Made by a program: the position numbers and the translations under genes. A model generated the notes under the pieces. The model ran no database searches and was not told the origin of the DNA. It saw only the letters and a list, made by a program, of their open reading frames with translations. This document shows, piece after piece, positions 25,193 through 40,100 of a stretch of 64,000 nt of DNA (positions are counted from its first letter, which is position 1; each line of letters starts with the position of its first letter). The stretch is from Phallusia fumigata (taxonomy: Eukaryota > Chordata > Ascidiacea > Phlebobranchia > Ascidiidae): the NCBI GenBank assembly GCA_008931825.1, contig QXVZ01032047.1:29948-93947 (forward strand), read 5' to 3'.

Positions 25193-28100
25193 GTAAGTGT
25201 CAGTGTTTTTTTTGGGCTTGAAGAAAGTTTTATAATATTTTGCCGAGAAGACTAACACTTTTGTAAAAAACAACCACTGTTCTGTGTTGTCATGTTATTA
25301 GGTGTCCTGTTATGGCCTCTGGAACAGTGTTTTTAACCTTTTTCTTGCAGCTGTGGCCTACTCAACTTTACTTTACCAGAACTTTATTCTTTCAAAAAAA
25401 ATTTTTCTGCAGTGCCCAGGTGGTAGCCATGCATGACAGTTCTGCTGGTCAATATCATTCTGGATCAGTTGCAATGCCTGGAGTAATTCGCAACTCGTCT
25501 GCCCACCCTGATTCTTACTCAATGGGAGCAATGCAACCCCCATCACAAGTCACAACTCACACCAATTTGTCATATGGAGGTCAACCATTGGTAAAATAAC
25601 TTTTGTTTTATTTGATGCTTGTTATAAACCTAGGTTTGATGATTAGTTACATTGTGTTTTCTTCAACTTGGTTGTTTTTACACAAGTCCCCTTGCGTGAA
25701 GAAAACAAATATTGTTTTTAATATGTTTTCTTTAATTATGGGTCCCTTTTCCTGAAGGTGTATTTACCTGTAAAGCCCTAAAAGTTGATCGCTAAGCCTA
25801 TGAGGTTTTTAAATTGGTTATTTTTATAATTAATAACTCAAAAGATTACATGAAACTTATTTAAAAATTCTGTGACGATTTTGACATGTATATGTCTAGA
25901 TTGTTGCATAATCTTTAACTTTGCATGTGTGGGGACTGGGGACCCATATGTTTCTGTCAGCAAAAACAATGTTGCAGGTAGCTATGAATCCAATGTCAAA
26001 TAATGTAATAAATAGATGTCCTTTCGAAATTGAGTGAGAGTGTATATGGAATGGCAATATGGTGAAAGCTATTTTTCTATTTTTTGTGTGTCCGACGCTG
26101 GTTTTTTCCTTACATGTTTTAATTTCTGGTTAGCTCACAATCCCCCCAATTAATTTCAAAAATAGCAAAATATATTTATTAAAGTAAGTCACGTAAAAAA
26201 CTCTTATTTTGATAGTTAATACATTGTAAAGTATTTAAAAGTATTGTTTCTTCTAAAGGTTACCGCTATGGTTGCTTCAAATCAACCGATTGTTTAGTGT
26301 GGTTATAGATTTTAAATCAATCTTTGGACATGGAAAATATTATTGGCTTGATGTTAGAAATGATAAATTTGTCAGTCCAATAGAATCCAGATTAACCAAG
26401 GTTTACTGTGCTCTGTTTTTAGACTGCAGCACAGCAAGCATTTATGGGCAACATTGAGCATGGATTTAATGCATGTCGCGCAGCACACGAAGGTTTCAAT
26501 AACAAAGCCCACCTTCCACCACTTGGCTCAGATGCTGTGAGTTAATATTCTAAAAATTCTACCAGTTCGTTATTTCCTGATTGGAGTTTCGTTGGTTGTT
26601 GGTTTACACTTCCTTAAGCAGCAATAGAGAAGTGTTTGTTTAGAAACAATAGTCATAAATATAGCCCAAATGCACTTTTGTAACCAACAAGTTATGCATT
26701 GCAACCAAAATACGTCCACCATGTACAAATCCTTGTGGAATACAGTTCTAATTTGTGGTTTTTAGACAATGTTTGGTGCACTGAGGTTGTGTTTATATTG
26801 CAGGCATCGAGACAGTGGAAGTTAAATGCAATTGAGGAAAATCGTCACAACATTCAGTCAAATCTCGCAGCTATCGATGCAGCAACAGCCACAGTGATAA
26901 CAAAAACTGCAGGTAAAGTTTTCATCTTCATTTTATGAGGTGTTGTTGTTTCTAATGTTTGTTATACTTTAATACTTTGCTTGAATAGGTGATCCGGAAG
27001 GCACTAATTATACCACCGTAGGTTCGGCTGTTACAACAATTTCCTCTAATCTCACTGATTTAACAAATGGTCTCAGGCTTATGGCTGCGTTGCTAGACAA
27101 TGAAAATGATTCTGATAGCCTAATGAAGGTATTATAAAGTTTTTATTCTTACTAAACCTATAATGTTCGTAACCTAGTTGATATTTTAACTTTATGAATT
27201 TTGGTTTGCATTTGATAACAGTGTTTTAGTTCTGCTTTTTCTTTTCCCAATTTTTCCAGTAATAATATGCCAAAATGTTTGCCACCAAGTATAAACCTAA
27301 AAACTACAATATTTCCACACACCTAGTGTTTGTATGTAGCATATTGTTAGTGCTGCCCATTATTGTTTTGTATTTGCAATTGTTTCTTGTAGGCTGCTCG
27401 AGATTTAACATCTGCAATAAATGACTTACTGAGGGCTGCACAACCTGACAGTGGTGAGCCACGACAAAATCTGCTCGGAGCAGCTGGAAAAGTTGGTGAT
27501 GCAAGTCATGATATTCTGAAGTACATTGGAGAAGGTGGTGACGACAATTTTCAGGTATATAAAAACTAATTTACTAGGAAAGAAAATTTAATGTTTGGCT
27601 TCAATAAATAGTAATTGTACAAATTACATAACTATACAATAACTGTGCAAAGTGTACAGAATAAGGAAATAGGTATACACAACCAAATGAAGCAGTCTCC
27701 AACAACCAGTAGTAAATGTTTTTCAAACTAAATATTAAAGTTGAAACCTTGACACTGTTTCATTTTAAAAGTAGGCACTTTGAAATATTTATTGAAAACG
27801 TTTCAGTATCAGTCATTTGCTTTGCAGGACATATTAATGAACTTGGCCAAAGCTGTTGCTAATGCCACTGCAGCTCTGGTGTTGCAAGCCAGACAGGTTG
27901 CCAACAGAAGTGATGACCAAGGTACCAAGAATCAAGTAATTGCCAGCGCTACCCAGTGTGCACTATCCACATCGCAACTTGTCGCTTGTACAAAAGTAAG
28001 TTGGTGTTTTTCAAACCTATTCTTTGCAGTGCAGTAGCTTCCACATACTGTAGATCACCGAACAGTTAAACAATGTTTTTGTGTTAGCTTGTGGGCTATG

Positions 28101-31100
28101 TTTCAATTGTGTTCCAATATGCACAGGTTGTTGGACCAACAATTAGCAATCCATCCTGCCAGGAGCAGTTAATTGACGCAGCTCGTGAAGTATCTGAATC
28201 AGTCGATGGCTGTATTGATGTTACCAAGGTTGCTACATCTGATCCAAGCCTTATGGGAGCACTTGGTGATGCTGCTACCAATGTTGGCCGGGCTCTCAAT
28301 GAGCTAATTAATCATATAAAACAGGTACAATGCAATGCTTTATCTAGGTCTGAGCAGATTGCCCACAACTAATTATAGTCTGTTGTGTTGAAGTGACAAA
28401 TTTGGATTTTTAAAAGGATATTGTTGTGATGGGTAGCATGTTTGTTGACTTACAATGGGTAAAGAAAGTTCATTGGGCATAAAAGTAAACACCTGTAAAA
28501 TCAGTTTATTTAATTGCATGTTTTAATCAAACATAGTTGATTTCACAACATACTTGTTAATGGGAATACATATTTTTGTTTGTTTCACAAGTGGAATGCC
28601 CACAACATTACTTATGTTGCAAACACATGGAATATTTTTTGTGAAAAAAAATTAATTGTATGCCTCTTTTCAGGGGTCTGTTGGATCTGATGGAAAATAT
28701 GATGAACAATGTGAAATCATATTAAACGCAACTGACAAACTGTGTAACAGCATGGGCAATGCAGCTGTTATGGTAAAACAAGCAAGGCTACTTGGCCAGG
28801 TAAATAGGGGCAGGTGGATATTGGCATCAATGTATATGTGCTAACATTTTTTAATTTGCACAGACGACCTCCGATCTTGTGAACATGTTGAAGTTGGAAG
28901 CTGAACATGAATCTGATGATGATTGGAGAAAAAAATTACTGGGTGCGGCCAAACTGCTTGCTGATGCAACAGCTAAGATGGTGGAAGCTGCTAAGGTAAA
29001 AAAATTATTGGTCACATTATTGGTGTGCTGTTTGACAAACAAAGAAAAAACAACAAAAAATATTGTTTCCTAAACAGGGTCTTAAAATCTCATAAAAACA
29101 TGTTTTAACATATCCCAGGGGGCGGCAAACAATCCACATGACTCTCAACAACAACAAAACCTAAAACTGGCTGCTGAAAACCTGCGTGCTGCCACCAATG
29201 CAGCAACACAAAATGCATTGAGAAAGAAGTTGGTGCATCGTTTAGAGGCAGCGGCTCGACAATCTGCTGTTGCAGCGACACAAACTATAGCTGCTGCCCA
29301 TGCTGCTGAACCATTTAACACCAATAAAGCCAGTCAGAACCAGTTGATCGCACACAGCAAAGTATGAGTTGCTATGCAAATGAATGTATTATGTATGACC
29401 ATGATGTAAACACCTTACAATGTTTTTGTTCACTGTTTGTGGGTGACAGTAATATACATAGAAACAGTAGCAATTACTTTCTTAAGTGGGTGAACTGTTT
29501 TTGGTGTTTTTTGTGGTTTACATATGTTTTGTTGCTATTTTGTAATGTCAACAGACTCTTCAACAAGAATATATTCCAAAACTTCTTCAAGGCATCCATG
29601 GAGCTTACCAAGATCCTGAAAATGCTGCAGCTCAACAAAATCTTATCACAGCCTCTAATGAATTTGTGCCGGTAAGGGCCATTTTTTAAATGATAATGTT
29701 AAAGTTGTTAAAAAACATGTGCAGATTGATGCAATTGGTAAAATGTCTCAATGTTAACCTAAAACTGGCAGGTATAAACTGATACTGGTGGTTTTATTAC
29801 TCCCTTAAATGGTAGGCCTAACGACGCTATTTTCTTTTAGCCGGGAACAAAAATGGTTGGTTACTCGAAAGCTGTTGTCCCAACAGTTGTAGGTGGTGAC
29901 CAAGCCACTGCACTACAACTCGCAGATTGTACCAAGAAACTTGCTTTGTCCATAGCTGAATTGAAATCAGCTGCTCTAAAGGTAAATGTCAATAAAATAA
30001 AATATAATAGGCAGCCATAAAAGTGTATTAATTTCAGTATTAGTATGGGTGCCTTAAAGGTGCACATATTGTTTTAACTCTGTTTTTTTCTGTCAATGTT
30101 AACAACCTAAGAACTGTATTTTAGTACTATGGGAAGCATTAAAATGCATTTTGGGAGTTTATGCCAAATAAGAATTTTTGCAATGATCGCAGATAGCCTG
30201 TTTTTGTTGGTTGTTTGAAGTTTTAAGCTGATAGCTTCAGTGGTTACTCTTACACATCCAAAAATGTATTTTCACCCCTTGCTGTTCTGCGCTGAACTCA
30301 AAACAACACAACACGAAGGGAGCGATTGACAGGATTACAAGCCATGAAATGCTGCAGTTGGTATCTGAACACTGCTTTACACATAAAGCAGGCTTACCTT
30401 CCAAACTGCTAGAAAAAGCTTGTGACAATTAGGCTGTGATTACATTTCTGTAGCCAAACTATGTTATAACTTGCTGTATCCCATGATGTGTAACAATAGC
30501 TCTGCTTCCATACAATTTCACTTAAGCTGATATTTTGTCTGTGTAAGAATTGTTTTTAATTTTACTGATAACCGAGAATGAATTAAACATATCTGAAATT
30601 GCAATAAACACAGTCAGTAATGATATAATATGCTTGTGTGACAATGAAGTTTATATACACGGAGTTTAAATAATGCTTTTGACATCGTTGGCATGGTGTT
30701 ACAATGATTTGGTTGGATTCAACAATTATCTTCTTTCGTTGTAATTTCAGATCCAAATGTCAAACTGAGCATGCTGTATTAATACCAGTTAGCAAGAAAA
30801 TTTGGGCATGAAATATATCTAATGTAGAAATAGTAAATGGTGTATGTGGCTTTAAGGGGTCCTTCTGTATGTGCAATTGCAGTATTGGGAACCCCACCCC
30901 AACTATTTTCAGAATTTTATCTGTTATATTTAAAGGCAGGTGAGNGAGCCATGAAATGCTGCAGTTGGTATCAGAACACTGCTTTATGCATAAAGCAGGC
31001 TTACCTTCCAAACTGCTAGAAAAAGCTTGTGACAATTAGGCTGTGATTGCATTTCAGTAGCCAAACTATGTTATAACTTGCTGTATCCCATGATGTGTAA

Positions 31101-34100
31101 CAATAGCTCTGCTTCCATGCAATTTCACTTAAGCTAATATTTTTTCTGTGTAAGAGTTGTTTTTAATTTTACTGATATCCGAGAATGAATTAAACATAAC
31201 TGAAATTGCAATAAACACAGTCAGTAATGATATAATATGCTTGTGTGACAATGAAGTTTATACACATGAAGTTTAAATAATGCTTTTGACATCGTTGGCA
31301 TGGTGTTACAATGATTTGGTTGGATTCGACAATTATCTTCTTTCGTTGTAATTTCAGATCCAAATGTCAAACTGAGCATGCTTTATTAATACTAGTTAGC
31401 AAGAAAATTTGGGCATGAAATATATCTAATGTAGAAATAGTAAATGGTGTATGTGGCTTTAAGGGGTCCTTCTGTATATGCAATTGCAGTATTGGGAACC
31501 CCACCCCAACTATTTTCAAAATTTTATCTGTTATATTTAAAGGCAGGTGAGGTTTGTGGACCAAGTGGTATTGATGCTGCCTTGGAGACAGTTCATGCAC
31601 TTGATCGTCAGCTTTCAGATTATTCAAATGATGCAAAAAGTGGAAGGCTTCAACCACTGCCAGGGCAAACCATGAAATCGTGTGCACATGACTTGGGTGC
31701 TACCTCCAAAACTGTTGGGGCATCTATGGCACAGTTACTAACTGCTGCTGCACAGGTTGGTATAAACCTGTTTAACTAAATTCTGGAAATATATTTGGCA
31801 AGCCTTTCGTTTATTTGATGTTTTTGACATGTTCAATTTTAGGATCGCAATTAGGTTTGATATCCTAGAAAATCCAGACACCAAAATCCCAGTATTTGGG
31901 TCTTTTTTCTAATCCAGCTTTCCAGGAAGATTTTCATTAAAATCACTGGATTTAAGTGATTCCTAAGGGTAATTGACTAGTGTAAAAAAGGGGAAATGGT
32001 AAATATTGAAAATATCATTTAAGCGGATGTCGTGTATGCGCAATAGCAATGTTATGAACACCACCCCTCAAAGGATACTGTTTGTATGTAGTTTTAATCA
32101 TTTAATATAAGCAAAGACAATTTTAAATGTACAACCATATCCAATGGTTTGTTTTTCAATTGTTATGGCAATAGTCATTGAATAAATTATAGTTTCCTTT
32201 TTTTGATTTTCAAGTGATTTTGTTATTTTTGGTAAGTGCATTTTTTTATTTTAGGGTAATGAGGATTACACTGGTATGGCAGCTCGTGATACTGCCAACG
32301 CATTACGTACATTAGTAGCTGCAGCTCGTGGTGTGGCAGCAAATCTTCCAGACCTAGACTCACAACTTCACTTGCTCGAGACAAGTCGTGATGTAATGGA
32401 CAAATCTGTAAATCTTATGCAAGAAGCAAAAGTTGCTGTTGAGGATCCGGAAAACCCTGAAAACAGACAAAGGCTTGCTCAGGTAAAAAAATCTTGTTGA
32501 CAAATTATTTGAAAACTTTGGTTTCTGAAATACGCTAATTGGCCAGGTTTATAATCAAAAGGTTTGTTAAGTGGGTATACTTCTTTTTATGATAAGTGGT
32601 GACCTGGGTTTTATTTCTTAGAAACCACTGTTAGACAACTACATGCAGGTAAGGGGTTAGAAGTGACCATCACATGACAAGCTTTTAATATTTTTTAGGT
32701 TGCCAAAGCAGTTTCCCATGCGCTTAACAATTGCATTAACTGTTTACCCGGGCAACGAGATGTGGATGAAGCATTAAAAAATATCGCTGACAGCAGCAAA
32801 AGACTTCTGGCCGGACAAGTGAGTCAATTTTTTTTTGATGTGTTTAATGTTTTATGCAGCTTGGCCTTTTTTCTATCATCTCACTTCCTCTTTTGCATCA
32901 TTTCTTTCATTTTTCTCACGCTTTACTTGCAAGCAGTTGCTGGATGAGGTTCTCATGCGTAACTTATCATATGCTCGCTTGCATGATGTTAAGCTTCAAG
33001 ACAAGGTGATTTACACATATTTTGTCTTTTTCTCCATCTTCTTACAACCAACCTTACTTGCCCAACTTCTTGTACATGGGTCTTTCAATAACAGCAAATA
33101 ATTTCCACTGTATTTTATGTCTGCAATAATTTATTTCTAAATCTGTTTTTATTCTAGTTTAGTTGTTTGTTGTTTGCAAGAAAACTTTGCTTCTAAGACC
33201 CCTATTCTTCTAGTTCCCAGCCACGACAGCCAACTTCCAGACAGCACAAACTCAGCTAAACAAAACAGCTGAAGAATTGAATATTGCTGCGAATGACCTT
33301 GTTGGGGCATCTCGTGGAACTCCTACTGAACTTGCTGCCTCCAGTTCAAACTATAATGAAAGATTCAATGATTTGCTAGATGCTGGGTTGAATGTTGCTG
33401 GACAATCAAGGGTGAGACTTTAGGTTTTGTGGACCCCATATACCTGCATTGTCAATCAGCAAAATAGTTAGTGTAAGTAGTTGAAGTTGCGACCCTTCCA
33501 AGGTGGAATACCTAGAAAGCTGTAAAATATTGTTCCAGCATACTTAATCTGGCATAACTTACCTGGCGGCAATTTTCTTCAATGGGAGATGTCAGGTTGG
33601 CAAATTTTCGATGTTAACAAATCATTTTGAAAGCAAGGTTGAACAAAACAGAACCAAACTAAATACGATTTATGAAGCAAAGACATTTTAACGCAATGTC
33701 TAGAAAAGTGTTGAATTACAATAACTGACAAGATCGATTTTTTTTACAAAAGGATAAAGAAGATCAAAACCAAGTTGTTGGAAATCTGAAAAGTATTTCA
33801 ATGGCTTCCAGTAAACTTTTGCTTGCAGCTAAAGCATTATCAGCTGATCCTGGTGCACCTAATGCAAAGAACCAACTTGCTGCTGCTGCACGGTAAATTA
33901 CCTCTATATTTGTGTGGTTTTGTGGGGCACTAAAGATGAAATGGCTTGTTTCTTTCAGGGCTGTTACTGAAAGTATCAACAATCTCATCACCCATTGCAC
34001 ACAAACAGCTCCTGGACAGAAGGAATGCGATAATGCATTGAGGCAACTTAAGGTTTGTTAAAATTTCTTTTTTATTCAGAAGTGCAAGTTTATGATTATA

Positions 34101-37100
34101 AATATTTTCGAAGATTTTATTTCCATAGTGGTAAATAGTAATAGATTGTTCTAAGTGTTTTTGTACCCCACATTTTTTTTTAATTTTTATGAATTTTCAT
34201 ATTTTAAACAAACTTATCACATGTGGTCCATGAAAGTTGTTGCAACTATATTAGAATCTTTTCAGCAAATTGAAGACCAACGCAACCTTTTGGCCCACAA
34301 AAATAAAATCGAATGATCTTTTTCTGATGTCTACTCTCAACTATTATAAACTTGATGACTTTTTGCAGACTGTGAAAGAAATGTTGCAAAATCCAAATGA
34401 GCCAGTGAATGACAGTTCATACTTTGATTGTTTGGAAAGTGTCATGGATAATTCTAAACTACTTGGTGAATCTATGAGTGGAATAACACAACATGCTCGA
34501 GCAAGTGAATTAGAAAGTTTTGGGGAAGCTGTTACTGCCACACAAAAATCACTGATTGGTTTAACTGAAGCTGCTGCCCAGGTGATATTTTGCTCTTTCT
34601 TGCTTATGTACCTTGGTACACAATAAACAAAATTACGCTTTAAACTTTCTGTCACAGGATATGTGCTTGAATACAAAATTTGTTTCTCTTTATTTTGGGT
34701 CCCCTTTCCGTGCACTCTGTTTATTTCTTGTTTTTTCCCTGCAGCTTGTCCATGCCCTATTGCCATTTGACGGATTTAGATGAAACTTTTACAACTGTTA
34801 GAAATGGTCATGGAGTTGTGGCATCTGTTTCATTTGACCCCATTGCCCCTAGGGTTACCCTGTTATCCCTCCCAAAATGAAATATTTTCCTACAGCTTGT
34901 CCCTGCACTTTTAGCATGAAATATTTGTCAAATTTGGATGAAACTCCTACAGCTGGTAGATATGGTCATGGTGATGCAGATCAGTTTTGTTTCACCCCAT
35001 AGCCCCAGTGGTTATCCTCCTTGCCAGCTAAAATGGGTCAAATTATTAAACTAGTCCGAATTCTATAAAATATTCACAGTTTGTTATTCATGCTATTTTG
35101 GTGCATCAAACTAATATTTTGATGCCATGGCCCCAGTGGTTGCCCCACTTGCCCCCTAAAATGGGTAAAATTAGTAAACAATGTCCGAATTGGGTGAAAT
35201 TTACATGGTTTGTAAAACAAGCCAGTGTGGGGTGTAGAATTGATAATTTAGTGCCACAGGCCCGGTTATTACCCCACTATCCACCAAAAATGGGTCAGAT
35301 TATCAAAGAATGTTTGAATTGGATAAAATTTTCACAATTTGTAGAACATGCCATTGTGGTACATCAAATGCTGTGTTAAACCCTAAGCCACCGAAAGACC
35401 TACGAAACCTATAGGGTTTGTAGATTGGGCCACAGTGTTGTCATTCTGTTTTCACAGTTATTTTTATATTCACCAACTCAACAGATTATATAAAACCTAT
35501 AAAAATATCTGCTACAATTTTGCATGTGTCTTGACAAATGCATAATCTACAACTTATGTTTCCTATGTTAAAAGTTGGTACAATGCAAAGTATTAAAAAG
35601 TATTTTGTGACTTTGGATTTACCTGGATTTACCCAGTTTTCACATTATTAATTTGATTTGTTTTAGGCTGCATACCTAGTTGGCATTGCTGATCCCAATA
35701 GCGAGGCTGGCACACAGGGATTGGTCGACCAAACACAATTTGCAAGAGCTAACCAGGCTATTCAAATGGCTTGCCAGAGTCTGATTGACCCATCCAGCAA
35801 CCAAACTCAGGTATGTCGTACATTTTAATACATGCGTTATTATCCAGTTTTAGATCAGTGTTTTGCTTCAAAACCAATTATACTTTCAAAGAAATACATA
35901 TGAACATAGGCGTCAATTCCTAGGGTGACAGAGGTAGTGCCATCCCATTGGAAATTTCTAGGGTGACAGCCATCATAAAACGTCTATGCTGTCACCCCAG
36001 AAGTTTCCAGGGTTCATTATTATATTCTTGCTTGGAAAACATACGTTGCTTGCACTGGCACAAGGGTTTTCTGAAGACTTGTTTGCACCAAACATGTGCG
36101 AAGCGAGTGACGCAATTTCTTTTTGATTAGTAAAGAATGCCGCTTGTGCGATATTCACCAATAATGTTAACAATAACAGATAATATAATAGTGCTGCGAA
36201 CCAACAGGTGTACGTTGTGTAATTTGATCTTGTTTAACTTTCATGTGAGGCTCTGTGATTTTCTTTCAGAACTTGTTTCAAAACATGGTCATGACACAAT
36301 AACTATTTTTTTTACAAATGAATTTACCAAATGTTTCTTTGCTTAATTTTTTGTTTCAAATCTAAAAATGACTAAACCATATTTACATAGCCACCAATTA
36401 TTAATGACATGTGTGTTTTTGGACCCTTGCACTCATGCTTGCAGAAACAATTAGGTTTTGAAATGGTAAGGTAACCAATGTAGTTTAGGCATTAAACATG
36501 TACCCATTTTAAAAATAGGAAAGGGTATATGTGGAAAATATTGTTGGGGCTGAAGTGTTTGTGCTGTGGCAATATAGAATGCCACCCCTATAGCTTTATG
36601 TTGTAATGTAATACTCTGGCTTACCCTGTGTAAATTACCAAGAAGTTGTTACATGACATTGAAAATTATTCAGGTACTTTCTGCTGCCACAATTGTTGCC
36701 AAACACACATCAGCTTTGTGCAATGTGTGTCGAGTGGCGTCAAACAAAACCACAAATGCAGTCGCTCGAAAGCACTTTGTACAGTCAGCTAAAGAGGTTG
36801 CACATGCTACAGCCAATCTTGTACGCACAATTAAGGTATGGTATACATGAGGTTTTCTGCCAAATGCCACTTGTTTTGACTTATGGTTTGTGATTTAGGC
36901 TTTGGATGGAAACTTTTCTGAGGAAAATCGTGCAAATTGTGCTGAAGCAACAAAACCTTTGACTGATGCAGTGGAAAATCTCACAACATTTGCTTCCAAC
37001 CCAGAATTTGCAAGTGTACCAGCTAAAATTAGTGATGAGGTAAAAACATTTTTATGTTCCACTTTCAAGGCAAGACATATTGTTTTCACTCTGTTTTTTC

Positions 37101-40100
37101 TCCTATCTGATGCATGTTTGTTTACATGTTGAAGTTGTACACCAACAACTTTTTACCTGAGGTTACCCATCGCTTGGCTGCATAGGCACAAGCTACAAAA
37201 TTGATTTTTTGTTTGCCTAATGATATTTTTAAATTTTTTTATTGGTTCTTGTGACTTTATTCCGTACAATCGATAAGGAATTATCAAGAAGTTCACTTGT
37301 CAATTCCATGGGGTGAAATATTGGCCACCACTGGTGTAGCTAAGTACATTTTAAACAAAAACAATTTGGTTCTGCGCTTCACGTCTAAGCAAAGACCATG
37401 CCTAAAAAACCTAAGGTAGCCATGCCACTGGGCCACTGTGTAAATCATAAAACTGCTATCTATACAAATATATGTACATGTACAATCAATGCAAATAACA
37501 ATGACCTTTCATTTTTGATGGTGTTAACTTAAATTAAAAAAAACAAATTGTTTTATAACTTCACCAATTAAAAGTCTTTAATCTCCATTGATATATTTAA
37601 AAAGGCACTCATGTTTCGGTTGATGATGGTAGCTGCTTGTAACTGAAGTCCATCGACATTGCTTTGTTTGTGATGTAACTATTCATGATACACTAATTAT
37701 AGATAAAACTATTGCTATTGCTGTTTGAAACAGCGGAGCTGTCCTCACAAAGCATACAGATTGATTTAAGCAGTTGTGTCTTAGTTTTGTTTAAGCTAAT
37801 TACTTTCAACAGGAGCTAACTAGTATGCAAGCACATCAAAAACCACCAGGTGGCATGTGGCCAGAAAAAGGTTGAGAATTACTGTTTTATACTGTTGACA
37901 ATAATTTTACAGTTGTATTTTGGCTGAAACAAGTTGTATATTTTTTTTACCTGTATGTTTGTTTGCAGGCTCGACAAGCTCAGCGTCCAATCATTGAGTC
38001 TGGAAAGCAAATGTTGGAAAGTTCATGTGAGTTAATTAAAACTGCCAGGAAGTTGGCGAATAATCCCAAGGACCCACCGACATGGCAAGTTATGGCTGGA
38101 CATTCACGAGTTGTGTCAGATTCCATCAAAAAACTTATTGCTAACATAAGGTATGCACACTACGAATGGCATTATGCTAAGTTAGTTTTTGACTGCTAAC
38201 AACATCTGTCATTATAGAGACAATGCTCCTGGACAACAAGAATGTGATGAAGCGATTTCAACCATCAACGAATCAATAAAACATTTGAACAACGCTTCCT
38301 TGTCAGCAATGGACCAAAGTCTTCCTGTGAGAAGCGATAACACGATGAAAGGGTTCCAAGCAACGGTCAGTAACTTGATTTGTTTTAAAAATATTTTTAA
38401 TAGTATATGAAACTGTTTAAAGGTTGTGGATACAGTGAACCAAATCAGTGCATGTGTTGATCCACTGGCAAATGCTGCGAAAGGTGATGCGGCTCAACTT
38501 GGCAGACAGGTTGGTTAAACGTTTTGACATTTTTACCATTAGTATACTATATAGGTTTCAAACAACAATTTGATTATCCAATTATTTATTCTTCTTGCCC
38601 TGTGGTCTGTTTGTCTTTATGGCACAACAACAGCTTTGCATCGCTTTAAGGCAGTGGTTCTTAACCTTTCTATTATAATTAGCCCCCAAGAAAGGCACAT
38701 TACAAATTGATGTCACAGATGGTGTCAAGTGAATTGAAATATCAAATGAACACAAACTCTACATGCTAAAAAATTAAAAAAAATTAGTGCAGTTGAACCA
38801 AAAAATGACAACATCTTCTTAATAATGTCAATTTACCCCTTTCAGAGCAATTTCCCCCTGATTAAGAACCACTGATTTAACGTAATTAATCCCGTAATGC
38901 TCAGATACAAGATAAATGTTGCAGAACAAGATCGGCTGTTTTGGTTTTCATGAATGCATTTAAAGAAGCAGAACAAAATAATATGTTAAAATTTTTTATG
39001 TATCATGCTTATTGGAAATAACCCCAATATGAGGTTATTGCTTAGATGTGCAGTTTTAATCTGTGACCATCATTGTAACACAGGTTGCGCAAATTGCCAG
39101 TTACTTTGAACCACTTGCCAATGCGACGATTGGTGCCGCTTCCAATTCAGTCAATCATCAGCGACAAATGGACATACTTGATTACAGCAAAACATTAGCT
39201 GAATCTGCATTACAGTTGATGTATGCTGCTAAAGAAAGTGGAGGAAACCCTAAGGTAAAATAAGAAAATATTTACAAAGCATGAACACTTAGGTTATATA
39301 CAACACATCAACTCTGTACTGTAATTAAAATTGGAGAAATAATAATATTATTTCCTCCTGATGAAATGTTATGAGACCCACAGACACTATTTTGTTTAGT
39401 TTTTGTAGTTTGCATGAATATATTTTAGTTGTGCATGCACATTTAAGTTTAATTTATCCTAATGTTATTTTACACAATCTGTTTTAGTTTTTTATCTGAA
39501 AAAAAAATGTTTTGCACATAAAATTTTTTTGTTTTGCAATGCATGTAATTTTTGGTTTCATGATTATTTTCTCAGTGAAAATTTTTGTTTTTCGTTATGT
39601 AAACAGGACCCGCAACTTCACATGCACAATAATTCAACTGGTGAATTTGTTCGTCACCAACCTAACCATCACATGCTGGTGTGTACCCTTGTGTTATGCT
39701 TCTGCTTGGGCTGGTTTTGTTTGGTTTTTATTTTTTTGAGTCTAAAAATGCCAGGTTAATGTTCATGCACTTACCTTAGTTGTAATAGACTCAGTAAGTC
39801 GTTTTGTTTGAATTGCAAGTTTACTTGATTTGATCTATAATGCAAATTTAATTTGTCTGTAAATGATGGCTCGATATGTTGTGTCTTTGAACTTTTAGGT
39901 TTATAGTAAGTCTATTTGATGCTCATGTGACAATAGCAGATTTGACTTGACTTGAGTTATCGTTTAAATAAGTTTACTGGTCTCAAATCCTATAACTAAA
40001 TTAAAGATAAAAAAACATTTTGCTGATTTAGCTCAAGCCAGTGGTTTTTAAAATGGGGGGCATGCCCCTAAAAAGTTAACTAAACAACTACCAGTTACAA

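Noticed and set aside
26259-26290. Open stretch VTAMVASNQPI after an AAAG acceptor between talin exons 12 and 13
   Set aside because: No usable donor follows, and exon 12 joins exon 13 directly with correct phase and homology.
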